From: Gnetum montanum
Taxonomy: Eukaryota; Streptophyta; Gnetopsida; Gnetales; Gnetaceae
Assembly (NCBI GenBank): GCA_015680685.1
Contig: MNCI01007621.1
Coordinates: forward strand, 500,700-544,847
DNA: 44,148 nt
Reading direction: 5' to 3'
The notes under the pieces were generated by a model. The model was not told the DNA's origin. It searched no databases and was given only the letters and a program-made list of their open reading frames with translations. The position numbers were made by a program, and so were the translations under genes. The number at the start of each line of letters is the position of its first letter. The first letter of the stretch is position 1. Below, piece by piece: positions 31,561 through 42,903 of this stretch.

Positions 31561-33566
31561 AAAGAAGGGATGCTTCCTGGATCTCAGTTCACTTGTTGTC
31601 ATGTCCTCTTGTGTAGTGACTACCCTAGTAGCACTCTTTTGTTATGCCTATGTTGGCATTTCTCCTTGCAAGATCGATGGTGGTAATAGTGGTAATGGAT
31701 TAGAAGCTTGGTACAAGGGTGTTGGTGCTAGTTGAGATATGTAAGGATGAGAATCCATGCATGATGTTGTTGGTCTACAATATTCAGGTGTATAGTAGGG
31801 AGAGAAAATATGGACAAAAGTATTTTTAAAAGAGATAGGATGTTGTACATGATATCTATAGGGATCCAGTTGTCTGTATGGATACTGTTACCTTAGCAAT
31901 GTCATTCCCCATGATTGTGGTTATTGTCATTGCTCATAGTACTATTCTTATGATTGAGGATAAGCCTTGTTTTGATAATATTGTTGTTGGTAGGGCTATT
32001 TGAAATTACCTTGTGGATAAGGTAATCATTTAGGCATTTGTTTCTTAACAAATTTTGGATTAAGTACTTATGCCCTAAACTCTTGTAAATAGGCCATGAC
32101 TTGACAACATCTCATAGGATGTTTGTATTGGCACAATTTGCAACCTTGGTCATCTTTTGACCTTAAGTCCATTATTTCCTCTACCATAGCAACTTTTCCT
32201 TTGTTCTTGTAGTTGTCACATCCATTGTTCATTTTTTTTCTTTCTATTCTTATTTCTATTAAGGGCTTGTTCAATTCTTTCATCTACTATTTTGAGTGCT
32301 GTAGTGAATTTCTCATTCACAGAATCCCACATTTTCTCTACCTTTGTTGCAATGTCACTTACTAATTTTTGGATGGCTAGAGTCTTCTATTGAATTACAT
32401 TTTCTAATGTTTCTTCTTCTCATGCTTCACATACCCTCATATCCCTTTTTTTGATAGATGGATCTTTATTATATTTTTAGCTAATTCCCTTTTCTATAGC
32501 TCTTCTTCTTCTTTTGTCATTTGGTCTAGCAACCATTGAATCTAATCGATTGTCATCTTAGATAATCTACCTTGGGCATGTACTCTAAGGATTTCTCTTG
32601 TTTTTTTTCTTTGTCCATCAATAATATGTTGTAGTTTTTCCTATTAAGAAAATTTATGGCCTAGAAATCTATGCAATAAGGAATAATACTTGCTTAGTGC
32701 TACATCAAAGAATTCATGTATTCTTTAATTCCACCCTTGGATTTATTTTCTTAGATTCAACACTCTTGAGTAAGTCTGACACTTATCATTAAAAAGTTCT
32801 AGCATGGTATTCCATCTTCAAATTAATTCCAGTTCTAAGGATTTGTACCAATTCATGGAAAACAACTTTAATTTCTACCAATCATTCTTAATGTTTTGTA
32901 GGGCATAGGCATCATGGAAGGGTTGGAGATGATGTTGTGAATCTACATTATATTCACCTTCAAATTTTAGGATATTGTTCATGTCAAGTTGCTTGATGTG
33001 GTTGTCCCTTAAATGCCTAGTAAGAGTATATGGTGCTTCCCTAATGTTAATCATATTGTAACTAGCTAAGAGGAGTAATTCATAGTCTTTGGATTCATAA
33101 GCTCTAATGTAGTGGTGATCCCTCTAATGTTGATGATGCTCTCTTCTTTCATGTTTGATCATTTCTCCACTTTCTTCATGGTCATGTTCTTCTTTATCAA
33201 GATTATCTTCTTCTATTTGCATATCTCTCATGATCTCTTCTTCTTTCCCCATCATTATTCCTTAGTCTTTATTTCCTCTTGTCAGAATCTACTGATGAAT
33301 CTAAGGAAGAAAATGAAGGAGTTGGAGAACAGTGCCAGCTAGTTCTCCTTCTATGACTCCTTGATTTATCTCTTCTAGATCCATTGAAGGTCTTAGGCCT
33401 TGAATTCCTCCTAAGTCTGGAGTCCTTCTTATTTCTTCCAAGGGTTTTTGAAAGAGTTGAATGTAGCTTTATTTTGTCAATTAGTGAGTTAAACTCATTG
33501 TTTAACCATTTGAACCCTCTTATGGATACATGTGACCCGATATTAGAATTAGATTGTTATTCTTGA
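31561..33566 (-). pseudogene. Element D gag, 5'-truncated
   Basis: Capsid blocks QLDMNNILKFEGEYNVD and LQPFHDAYALQNIKNDW lie at 32880-33010. A YYSLLHRFLGHKF stretch lies at about 32640-32690, followed by IIDGQRKKTREILRVHAQG. The zinc knuckle GCKLCQYKHPMRCCQ is at 32120-32165 (CX2CX3HX4C). An Arg/Ser-rich segment with SRRDKSRSHRRRTS is at 33330-33390. Upstream of it (33400-33566) the frame (NEFNSLIDKIKLHSTLSKTL) does not match the N-terminal block of B, E or I. No PBS or 5' LTR follows on the right, so D lost its 5' end here. Confidence 0.75.
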
Positions 33567-35400
33567 AATTGTCCTAACCCTATTTTGTGCCTATAAATAC
33601 TTGGCAACGGTAGCTATTTTTTCATTAATTATGCATTTCTTTCTCATTCTCTTACTTGTGGCTACACATGGTGGATTTCTTGGTGATTCTAGCTTTGAAC
33701 CTACTTCGTGAAGTTTTGGCTAATCATTCAAGGTAGATGAAATATTCCTTCTTTCACCATTCTTCTTTACAACTTAGCCCTTTTTGGAGCTACCTTTCTA
33801 ACTAATTTCTCTTCAACAGATCTAACACTTGTTTTCTACCTTTTTATCATAATTCACCTTTTTTTTTTTACAATTTTTTCTTTTCATTTTGATTCCATCT
33901 TTCTCCTTTGTCACCTCTTCCTAGTAGCAATGGTAGTGGCAGTTACTTCAAGTGTCATGATCCAAGCCACAACAAAAGTCATGATGAAACTTTTTCATGT
34001 TTTCCAACACAACACATTGGTGGTGACATTTGATGAAAATGGCATCTTCATTTAATGATAACTAGTGGACATTTTGAACATGTATAGACATGTTTCATGT
34101 GTCAAGAAGCTAGGAAAACAACATTAGACTACTAATATTGGCTAGTCAATCATGGTAAAGCTGACATGATTTGTAGAAGAACATTGATATTGGCTAGTCA
34201 ATCATGGTAAAGTTAATTTTGAAGAAGGACTATCAACCTAGTGGCATGTAGTCAATATCAATAGAGTTTCATTAACTAACATGATTTGCAAAGGCACATT
34301 AATATTAGCTAGTTGGTCATGGTAAAGTTAACTTTGGAGCAGGACCATCAACCTAGTGACATGTAGTCAATATCACACCTAAGTAATAGTGGGGGCTAGG
34401 ACTTAGGATAGTTGTAGGGTTGATACTAGCCATAAATGTAATCCAACAATTGGACATTCATGTGGGTTGATTAACCTAATAGTTGGATTCATAAGGGTTA
34501 GCCTAGATAAGTGAGGTTTCACACCAAATAGTCCTTGATGACTAGTTTAAGTTAGTATCAACCTTATAGTGACCCCAACGTCTAATGCTAGAAACTCATG
34601 GGAATATCAATGGTAAATGCAAATCATTGGTTAATGGTAGATTAATGTATCAATAAAATTTTTTAATGGTATTGATTAATAGTTTGATTAATCAGTATTT
34701 ATTGTTGGGTTTAATAGTGTGCTCTACAGCATGGGCCCCCCATTCTAGTCTTGTTCTAGGGAGATTTAAGGTAGATTTTCTTTATTGTAAAGGTTTCTTA
34801 CCCTTCCTCCATGTGTTTTCGTGAATTTAGCATGAAGCTTTGGAGGTGGTCAAGGAGGAGCTAGAAGAATGATTCACATTAGATAAAGAATTATCCTTTT
34901 TTGTATTTCATTTTATGTTTTGGTCATTCAATGGATTTGTATTCTGGGCCATAAATATGGATTTTTAGTTAAAATCCAATTTATATGGATTTTAAAGTGG
35001 TTTCTAAGTTATCAAGTTTCCAAGTTAATTATTATGCATATATGGTTTCATAAGTATTTAAGGATTTATTGAGTAGTTAAGTTTTAATACCATACCCCAT
35101 GGATGTTTAAGTTCTAATTAATTTTCTAAGTACAAATTTTGGTGTACCTAAATCCCCTTCATCGAAGAGTTGGTCAGGTGCCTATAGTACAAGCCAAAGC
35201 TCAAGGATACCTACATTCTCTTGTATCTCGAGCAAAGAAGATCCATACAATATAGTTCTAAAATGAGAGAATGACGGTTAAGATTACATGAAATCCAAAG
35301 AGATCTTCTTGCAACCCCATTCCAAAAGAAAAGCAACCTTGGAACCATCAACACGGCATACTATGTGCACTAACATTTGAACAAGTCAAATGTATGAATA
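33567..35400. other. Intergenic DNA: possible LTR-like start, tandem repeat
   Basis: No gene supported. CCTATAAATACTTGG at about 33580-33596 is TATA-like on the plus strand and could belong to an unrecognised LTR. A short tandem repeat lies at 34120-34375. The rest is AT-rich and gives no family signal by eye. Confidence 0.4.
34120..34375 (+). repeat. Imperfect tandem repeat, ~115-bp unit
   Basis: TATTGGCTAGTCAATCATGG occurs at about 34136 and 34189, and TATTAGCTAGTTGGTCATGG at about 34303. ACATGATTTG starts units at 34164 and 34279. ATCAACCTAGTG and GCATGTAGTCAATATCA recur in the two longer units. The first unit is partial. Confidence 0.7.
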
Positions 35401-36164
35401 TTCATAATTATCTATGGACTCCATCCCGGATGCAGGCATGCGGATGGAGACATGCAGAATTGCAAGGACCCGCTCACCATCATTGATACCAATACCGAAA
35501 CAGATATCATTGCTACCAAGACAGACAGAGATTATGTTTAAAAAGCTGCTTTCATCTCACCTCATCTCAGGCATTCATGGCCAAGGGTGTGAATTTGAAT
35601 AAAAGCGCTTAAGATAAGTTGTGGCCTACCCCACACCAATGCCACCCCTGGCAACACTAAAATAAAAACCAAAATGAGGAGCACAAAAGCCATCTGCTTC
35701 CATCCCTAATCCCTAATCTAAAGTACAAGTAGCAACGCTTGTCCTTTAATGAAATATGTTTTAACATTTGCTTATCGGAGTCGTGGGTGGTGGTGTGTAA
35801 AATGTTACTGAACAATCTAACTTTGCACCTCGCTAGACTATCATACATGGGATTTTCCCAGTTAGGACTGGGTTTATAATTCTCTCCATTTAACGACAAA
35901 GGTTGAGCGCATCTTATTTGGCCACAGACAACCGTACCATTTTATTAAAGTTTTAATGTCGCTTAGCGGTACTATTTTGATTTGTTTTTTTTTTTGAAAA
36001 AAAAAAACAGGTCGTAAGGTTAATGGATATATGTAAAACATAGCATCAAACTGGAATTTAATCTGTATTCCGCTACATTCAACTTATTTCACGTTCAATC
36101 ACTATGCAATTGAATACCGTCATTCCTAACGTAGAAAACTGACAAATTTTGTACAACAATTTGC
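35401..36164 (-). other. 3' flank of the kinase gene
   Basis: No further coding region is supported. It contains the presumed 3' UTR (about 35930-36164), with an A/T hairpin at 35984-36009. The remainder to 35401 is less AT-rich than the retroelement DNA and shows no element signature. Confidence 0.4.
35941..35946 (-). terminator. Candidate poly(A) signal of the kinase gene
   Basis: AATAAA on the minus strand, 219 bases after the stop codon, followed by a GT-rich stretch (TTGTCTGTGG). The spacing is plausible for a plant 3' UTR. Alternatives are not excluded. Confidence 0.4.
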
Positions 36165-37457
36165 TCAGTACTGGCCATGGCCATGGCCTCTTCTGTTACC
36201 ACCAAGAACTGGAAGTGACAGGGACCTTGTGAGAGTATGCTGATTGCCAAAACATTTGCCGCTTTCTGCGAAGCAATCTGATTCTGATCCTGATTCATCT
36301 AACAAATCCCTGAGCGAGCTTCCTCTCTTTTGGCCAGAAAACGAGGAGCCCAGAACTCTGCTGCTGCAATTAGGTCCATAAGAATGTCGTGCAATGGAGG
36401 AGTGTTTGGGAATAACTGAAGTTTTCCTGGTTTCAGATGAGGCTGTTCTTCTTCCGAGAAAAGAAGAAAGTGTGGTCCACAAAGGCAAGGGTAAAGGTAT
36501 GCACCTGCTAACATGCTTAAGCTGCTTCACAACCTCATCCATGGAAGGCCTCCTGTGCAAATCGGAGCAGATACAGAGGGCTCCTAACTCTGCCATTTGT
36601 TTCAGACTTTTGCTTTTGCTTCTTGTTGGTGACTTAATTCTAGGATCACAGAGCTGCTGAAACCGAGCTTGCTGAATCAGTGGTAGAGCCCAATCCACAA
36701 TACATGCGGGTCTGTGATTCACATCAATCGGCTTCCTGCCGCTGATGATCTCTAACAGCAAAATCCCAAAACTGAAAACATCATTTTTGGGACTGAGCCC
36801 ACATGGTGTGACATAGCTGGGATCAAGGTAGCCCATGGTCCCAGCAGGGGGCTGATTATTGTTCATGCTTTGGGGACCGGCCCTCAAAGCCAAACCAAAA
36901 TCCCCAAGCCTTGCATTCCATTTTGAGTCAATCAAGACATTGGCTGATTTTATGTCTCTGTGGATCACAGGGGGTGAAGCTCTGTGAAGATCTCTAATGG
37001 CTTTTGCTGTTTGCAGAGCTATGTGAACTCTTCTAGCCCATGTTGCAGGCCTGGTACTGCAGTGCAGTACATCATGAAGGGTTCCATTGGCCATGTATTC
37101 AACAACCAGCAGAGTTTCTCTGGAGAAGCTGGACTCATGAGGTTGACTGTTACTGCTACAGTAATGGCTCACTCCCACAAGCTTCACAAGCCTGGGACTG
37201 TGCAACTCTGAAAGTATCTGGATTTCATTGGCCAGAGGAGATGGGTCCTGAGCCTGAGCCTGAGCCTGAGCCTGAGATTGACCATCAACAAAAATATCTC
37301 TCTGCCTTTTCACTGCCACAATTTTGCCCCCTTGCAGCACACCTTTGTACACACATCCATGGCTGCCCCTGCCCAGAAAGCTGTGACCTCCAAACCTGCC
37401 CGTTGCCATTTCTATGTCCTTGTAGGGAAATACCTCCACCTTCACACCACCCACCAT
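36165..37457 (-). CDS. Receptor-like cytoplasmic Ser/Thr protein kinase, intronless
   Basis: 430-residue protein kinase in one exon. It phosphorylates Ser/Thr on protein targets; the substrate is unknown. Visible motifs: Gly-loop LGRGSHGCVYKG (28-39), VAVK with Lys50, Glu78 in NEIQIL, HRDIKSAN (166-173, Asp168), DFG (186-188), GTMGYLDPSY (206-215), DVFSFG (226-231), and RRPSMDEVV with its Arg at 302-303. In most receptor-like kinases the activation segment reads DPEY; here Glu is replaced by Ser214. No signal peptide or membrane span, so cytoplasmic or membrane-associated. The overall layout (IVDWALPLI, GTMGYLDPSYVTP) resembles the plant family that includes Arabidopsis At3g51990/At1g28390/At5g23170 (recalled, not searched). 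Residues 61-70 are a Gln-Ala repeat from a 5-copy hexanucleotide. A Ser-rich tail (331-430) ends RSLSLPVLGG. The start ATG at 37457 has G at -3 and +4. Confidence 0.93.
   Translation of the reverse strand: MVGGVKVEVFPYKDIEMATGRFGGHSFLGRGSHGCVYKGVLQGGKIVAVKRQRDIFVDGQSQAQAQAQAQDPSPLANEIQILSELHSPRLVKLVGVSHYCSSNSQPHESSFSRETLLVVEYMANGTLHDVLHCSTRPATWARRVHIALQTAKAIRDLHRASPPVIHRDIKSANVLIDSKWNARLGDFGLALRAGPQSMNNNQPPAGTMGYLDPSYVTPCGLSPKNDVFSFGILLLEIISGRKPIDVNHRPACIVDWALPLIQQARFQQLCDPRIKSPTRSKSKSLKQMAELGALCICSDLHRRPSMDEVVKQLKHVSRCIPLPLPLWTTLSSFLGRRTASSETRKTSVIPKHSSIARHSYGPNCSSRVLGSSFSGQKRGSSLRDLLDESGSESDCFAESGKCFGNQHTLTRSLSLPVLGGNRRGHGHGQY
37247..37276 (-). repeat. Coding hexanucleotide microsatellite (5 x CCTGAG)
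   Basis: Five exact copies of CCTGAG on the plus strand encode a Gln-Ala run between the catalytic Lys and the alpha-C Glu of the kinase. Copy-number changes would keep the frame. Confidence 0.9.
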
Positions 37458-39060
37458 GCCGATCCTGAGTTGAGTTTCAGACTAGAATCAGTTAATCCCT
37501 CTGTGTGCTGTTGCTCAACAACAAGAAATAAAGAAATTTTCAAAACAACTGCTTTGCTCTAACTCAATCCTCTGATGCCACAATTCTACTTTGATTATTA
37601 TAATCGTCCCATCACAAACTCTGCCCTGCAGACGGATGATATTCACGCACAACTTTTTAAATAATCATGATCCTTTATCATGATGTTGCTCCCGAGTCTT
37701 CCTTTTTCAAAGCAGAAATTTAGCACAGGAATATCACTGCCCCACAAACTTTGAATCGTAATGCGGGATCATCATTCTCAAAAGAGAAGTAGTGTCCACA
37801 ACCTTAGAATGCCCCCACTACATCCTAATGCCGCTGCTGCTGCCATGAATTTTATGGACAGAATTGTTTCTGCACAGGAATGAAATTGTGTTACATCAAT
37901 CCTTGATAATCATTCTTCAATTCCATGAAGAACCACGCTAATCCATAACGTTTTAATTACAAATGCAATTGCTAATATAGAAATTGTAAGAACCCAAAAT
38001 ACAACGGACAAGCCTACAAAAAATTCCAATCCTTCCAGATGAGAAATTTCTCAGCAACCCACAACCCTACTATGGTGCTAATCCTTGATGATCATGCAGG
38101 ATGCACCAACAGGAAGCTTGCTTGAATCCATGTTAAGCACAACAACAAACGCTGCAACCAGGGATAGCAATTTGAAGCAGTCCATGCCTGTCAGAGGGCA
38201 TTTTGCCTCAAAATTGAAAATGTCTTTCATACGAAATGCATTTTTCAGAAAATCTTTAAAACAGCATGTCAACCTACTCTGCACTTAAAAATGTACAAGT
38301 AATTGTTGTTACCTGTTTTATCTGTTTGTCTGCCTCTCAATTTTTATCTATCCCTGGCTGCAACGTCATTCTTTGAGCACTCGTCCATGAATGTAGCATG
38401 TTCACATATCAGCTGCAGAGCCAACATCTTTTAATCCTGCAGCACAAAAATCCCCTACGGGGTCACCTGCTACGCATTTAAGGGCTAATGCTAATGCAGG
38501 CCTAGACAAATGCGTTTGATTTGATGAATTGAACCACTACAACTGCAATTGCAATTGCAGAAGACAAAGGTACAATACAAACCAAACCTCACCTCACCAT
38601 TCTTCACTGTTTCAACCAACCAGCAAAACCGACGCCAGAAGTGGAATTAAACAGCAGCTATGCAAGGGTGTACTAAGTAAGGAAACCAAGCAAGAAAACA
38701 TTTATGGAAGCACAGTGAAAGAAATCAAACAAATTGCAACACATAACACACAAAAGGTTAGGCGTGATTGATGGGTGCAGAAGTTATGTCCACATTGGCA
38801 ATAAATAACACAGCAGCCCTGACCCACTCCACGACCACGAGACGAAACGACACGATGATGATTGATCATGATCAAACGGAATCGCGTATGATGGTAGAAA
38901 CTGGCCGTGTTTCCGCGTTGGCCCCATCTACTTTACTTTTCTTGGTCAAACCATGTAACAACAATTATTCTATTCCTCTCTTTTCCTTTGGGCTATGGCC
39001 TTTGGTCGTCATAAGACATGCCACGGAATGATTTGGGTTACCGACTTCTGAATTCGAAAG
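37458..39060. other. Upstream flank of the kinase gene; no further gene supported
   Basis: Higher GC and less repetitive than the rest of the window. Minus-strand TATTTAAA at about 37654-37661 and TTATAATAA at about 37597-37605 are candidate TATA elements, about 200 and 140 bases upstream of the ATG; neither is decisive. Small open frames at 38078-38288, 38529-38771 and 38768-39031 have no recognisable product and are probably chance. Confidence 0.45.
38543..38560. repeat. 18-bp perfect palindrome
   Basis: CTGCAATTGCAATTGCAG is its own reverse complement. It lies about 1.1 kb upstream of the kinase start. No function can be assigned. Confidence 0.6.
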
Positions 39061-40199
39061 AAATTTTTTTCCCTTACAAATGCTTCTTGGCTCATCCACC
39101 TTCCTCTTAGGCCTTGGTTTAGGAAGATGAGCATTGAACCCTTGAGGATTCTTCTTTGTTAAATGGGCATCTTCTAAAACTATATGGTAAAAACAACGAA
39201 TTTTTTAGAAGTTTAAGTATGTTATTAATGAGGGTTAAAATCTTTGTTAAGGAAGTGATGCAAGGTTAGTAATTTTAATTCAAAGAATTGGAGTAAATTT
39301 TTTGGTTTAGTGGCATCTTTAAGTTTCCATGGATTAAAGAAAAGGATAAGTGGAAAAATATGTTCTTCATCTTTTTGAAATTCATCTACATGTATTTATT
39401 TCTCAAAGAATTAATAGGCCATCTTATCTCAATCAAATGGAAACACTACATGAAATTAGTACTTGTAGTATTAATTCAAATTGCAATGAACATAAAAGTT
39501 ATCTTTTACAACAATGAACCTTTTTAAACTAAACATGAATATAATTTTTCCTTTCCTGTACTCTATTTGTAGCAACGTTGCCTCACATTATCCAACACTC
39601 CAAGGAATTCTCTTAGATCATCCAATGGACCTGGAATAGAATCCCTAAGGACTACACCTTCAAGCAAACAATGCATCCACTTCATAACTTGGAAGCATGC
39701 AACACATCTGAATCTCTTAGATTGAGTATACTCCTCTAGGAGAACATCTATGACTTTGAACAAGGACTCGTAAACAAGCAAGCAAACCCTATAAACATCA
39801 TCAGTAAGAGGATAATGATATATTTACAAGGGATGCCTCATCCCTAGACCCCTCATGATCTGGTATAGGGTTCAACATAGTGCTGCACTTGGACTATCTA
39901 ATCTAGGCTAACTATATATTTGTAACCATCATAGAATCAGGTCCCATGTAGTTCTATAAGTGTGAGGCTAAGATGACTAGAACAAAGAGGGAATAATAAG
40001 GTGGAGCCCTATTGTTCCTTGGAACTGCCAAGCTAGAGTGCTTTTCCAACACTTGAGTGCTAAGAAGGGACACCTCAAAGTATTCCATGATCCTCGAACC
40101 ATGGGAAGGAACCAGGGGAATTGCTAACCATAAGACCTCTCTCACAATTCTCCCTCATACAAAAGAAGCAACATCCTTGGAGTGAAGCTTAGGATAAGC
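39061..40199. other. Intergenic DNA, one unassigned minus-strand open stretch
   Basis: AT-rich sequence between the low-copy kinase flank and chromovirus J. A 72-codon minus-strand frame at 39563-39781 (FRCVACFQVMKWMHCLLEGV; GPLDDLREFLGVLDNVRQR) has a protein-like composition, but I do not recognise it. A second at 39954-40145 is weaker. No RNA gene is seen. Confidence 0.35.
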
Positions 40200-42088
40200 T
40201 TTGAGAGTACACTCCTTGTATAGGTTTCAACTCCATCAAATCTGGGGATTTGGCCTCATTAATTATTATAACCTAGATGTTTCTCTCACAATGATTAAGG
40301 ATGGATTTATTCCAACCATGAACAAAGTCAAAATATTATTAGGTCTAGTAGGATATTACAAGAGATTTGTAAAGGATTTCTCTAAGATTGTATCACCTCT
40401 ACATTAGTTGCTTAGGAAAGATTATGCTTTCTCATGGTTAGATGCTTGTCAGAGGACTTTTAAGGAACTAAAACAAAGATTGATATTAGTGCCTATCTTG
40501 ATCCCACTAGTTCTTAGTATGCCTGATGATGTATACATAGATGATTCAAAAGAAGGTTTAGGTGGTGTTCTTATGCAAGGGCAAGTGATTGCTATGCTTC
40601 TAGACAGTTGAAACCTCATAAGACGATATATCTAACTCATGATTTAGAGCTTGGTGCCATTATCTTTGCTCTTAAGATTTAGAAATATTATCTATATAGT
40701 AAACATATTACATTTTGGATAGATCATAAATGTTTACAATACATTATGCATTAGCCATAGTTAAACATGATACAAAGGCAATGGGTAGAGTTATTAGAAG
40801 ATTTTAATTTTGTAGTGTAGTATCATTTAGGAAATGGAAACAAGGTACTGGATGCACTACATAGGATAGTTGGGAAACTCTATAATCTTACTATCATGCC
40901 TAGTCGTAAAGATGAGATAGTTTCTTAGTAGACTTCAAATTCTTGATATTAGGAAAAGATTGCACACCTTTCTCCAACAAACTTCATGTTCTCAATTGAT
41001 AGTTTCAGTTTTTTGAGGCTTAGGAAAAGGGTGTGTGTGCTAGCTACAGTCAAACATAAGCTACTTGATGAGACTCACTTGAGCAAGTATCAAAGACACC
41101 CATGTAGTGATAAGATGTACCATAACATCAAAAGATAGTATTGGTGGCCTAGTATTAAGAAGGATGTGGAAAAGTATGTGATTAAGTATTTAGTATATCA
41201 ACATATTAAAGCAAAGCATCAAGACCTAGTGGTTACCTTCATTCACATACCATCTCATTATGGAAATGGGAAACCATTAGCATGGATCTCATCATTAGTT
41301 TGCCTTGTACCAAAAGCAAGAAAGATTCCATTCTTGTGGACATAGAGTTTTTGATCAAATCTTCCCACTTTTTTGCTACAAAAGCAATAGTTAGTATAGA
41401 AGAAATGTTAAACTGTTTCTAAAAAAGATTGTTAGATTACATGGAGTTCTAAACAAGACTATGTTAGATAGAGATCCTAAGTTCACTTCTAGATTTCGAC
41501 AATATTTTTAGTAAATTTTGGGCTCTACATTGAATCACAACTCAACATATCACCCTTAGAAAAATGGTCAAATAGAGAGGATAAATAAGATTTTAGAGGA
41601 TATGCTTCAAGCTTCTGCTTTGGACTATAGAGATAGTTGGGACAGAGTTCTTCTATTTGCAGAGTTTCATACAATAATAGTTATTAGACTAGTTTGAAAG
41701 CAATGTCATATGAATTATTGTATGATAGACCTTGTTGTACATCTCTTTGCTAGGATTCTATAGAAGATTAAAAAAAAAAGATGAGGATGGACATCATTGA
41801 TGAGGCTATAGAATAAATTAAGATGGTTAAATGCAAATTGTAGGCAACATAGGATAGATATAAACAATATGCCAATAATAGGAGATGACCATTGGATTTC
41901 AGCATTGGTGATAAAATTTCCTTAAGGTTTGACCATTGAAAGTGATTATGAGATTCAGTAGAAGAGGAAAGTTAGCTCCTCACTACATTGAGCTATTTTT
42001 GATTTTGAGAAAAAATGGTGATGTTGCCTATTAGCTTGATCTTCGACAACATTTGCATTTAATTCATGATATGTTTCATGTTTCTATG
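40200..42088 (+). pseudogene. Element J: chromovirus (Tekay/Del-like) RT-RNase H-integrase fragment
   Basis: RT end: KILLGLVGYYKRFVKDFSKI, then FSWLDACQRTFKELKQRL (40320-40490). RNase H: VYIDDSKEGLGGVLMQGQVI, QLKPHKTIYLTHDLELGAII and FWIDHKCLQYI (40530-40745), then YHLGNGNKVLDAL. Integrase: a YWWPSIKKDVEKYV block (~41140-41180), where the CLTCQ zinc Cys pair has become YLVYQ. Then RLHGVLNKTMLDRDPKFTSR (~41430-41500), GQIERINKILEDMLQASALD (~41565-41620) and RRGKLAP-like DNA leading to DMFHVSM at 42068-42088. It is cut there by the LTR of I. Upstream gag, protease and most of RT are missing. Confidence 0.85.
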
Positions 42089-42902
42089 TGATGAGCCACG
42101 ATATTGCGTATGCGATATCGCATTCGCCATGCAATATCGCATATGTGATATCGCGTCTTACCTCATCTTCTATAAATAATAGGCAACGCCCTTAGTTCCA
42201 GATAGTTAGAGTTAGACCCTTAGCTAAACTCTTGCAATTTTACCATTCCAGAGAGAGAATAGTTTCTATATGCCCGCAGTAGGAGTCATAGAGTGAATGG
42301 ATCTTTATTCAAGCAATTTGTACCTGAGCACACATTTGTGTACGGTAATAAAGATGAACTTTATGATAAACCTTGCAGCATACAGATTAAGCTAAATAGT
42401 AATTAATTATTGTTGAATGTTTAAATACTTTCCTAATTAATTAATCTCTCTCTCAACCTTTGACTCTCCTAGTTAAGTACACTCAATACGACTACTTCGA
42501 GCATGTGTGTAGCGCTTGGTAACCTAGTAACGATTAGCGTTTGGTAATCCCAGTAGCGTTGCACTGGTTCAGGATGTGTGTGGCAAGTGGGAACAAATAC
42601 TAGTGTTAGGAACAATTAGAACTTAGTTAGTGAATAGTTAATGTAAGTTAGTCACTTAGTTCTCTTTACCTTCCCCTATTAGCATAAGACATTAAAAAGA
42701 TAAAAGCTAAAAAAGTCATATACCTCAAGCTTACTTAACCATACAACCGTGACAATACAAGTAAGTTTGGGAAGACAACGATTGATTAACCTTGAGTGTT
42801 CCATTAAGGCACGTAAGCACTTAGTCCTTGGACTTCGACTAGATCGTGCGTGAAATGTTCGTATTCGTATGGTTGAGTGTAGGGGTACCTCACCACTCAT
42901 CA
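42089..42902 (+). repeat. Element I 5' LTR (814 bp)
   Basis: TGATGAGCCACGATATTG to CACCACTCATCA, followed by a PBS. It aligns with the B LTRs (ATGCCCGCAGTAGGAG, GTTTGTGCGCTACGTAGAAC after the PBS, TATGGTTGAGTGTAGGGGTA). It is inserted in the integrase of J after the HVSM codons. Confidence 0.88.
42099..42179 (+). promoter_or_regulatory. I LTR promoter: GATATC palindromes and TATA box
   Basis: Units CGATATTGCG, GCGATATCGC, GCAATATCGC and GTGATATCGC at 42099-42155 precede TATAAATAA at 42171-42179. The TATA box is 82 bases from the LTR start. Confidence 0.6.
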
Positions 42903-42903
42903 T

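Noticed and set aside
36984-37562. Plus-strand frames of 75-142 codons opposite the kinase
   Set aside because: They are antisense shadows of the conserved kinase frame. The kinase motifs explain the openness.
38768-39031. 87-codon plus-strand frame upstream of the kinase
   Set aside because: No homology recognised and composition not convincing. Left as intergenic.
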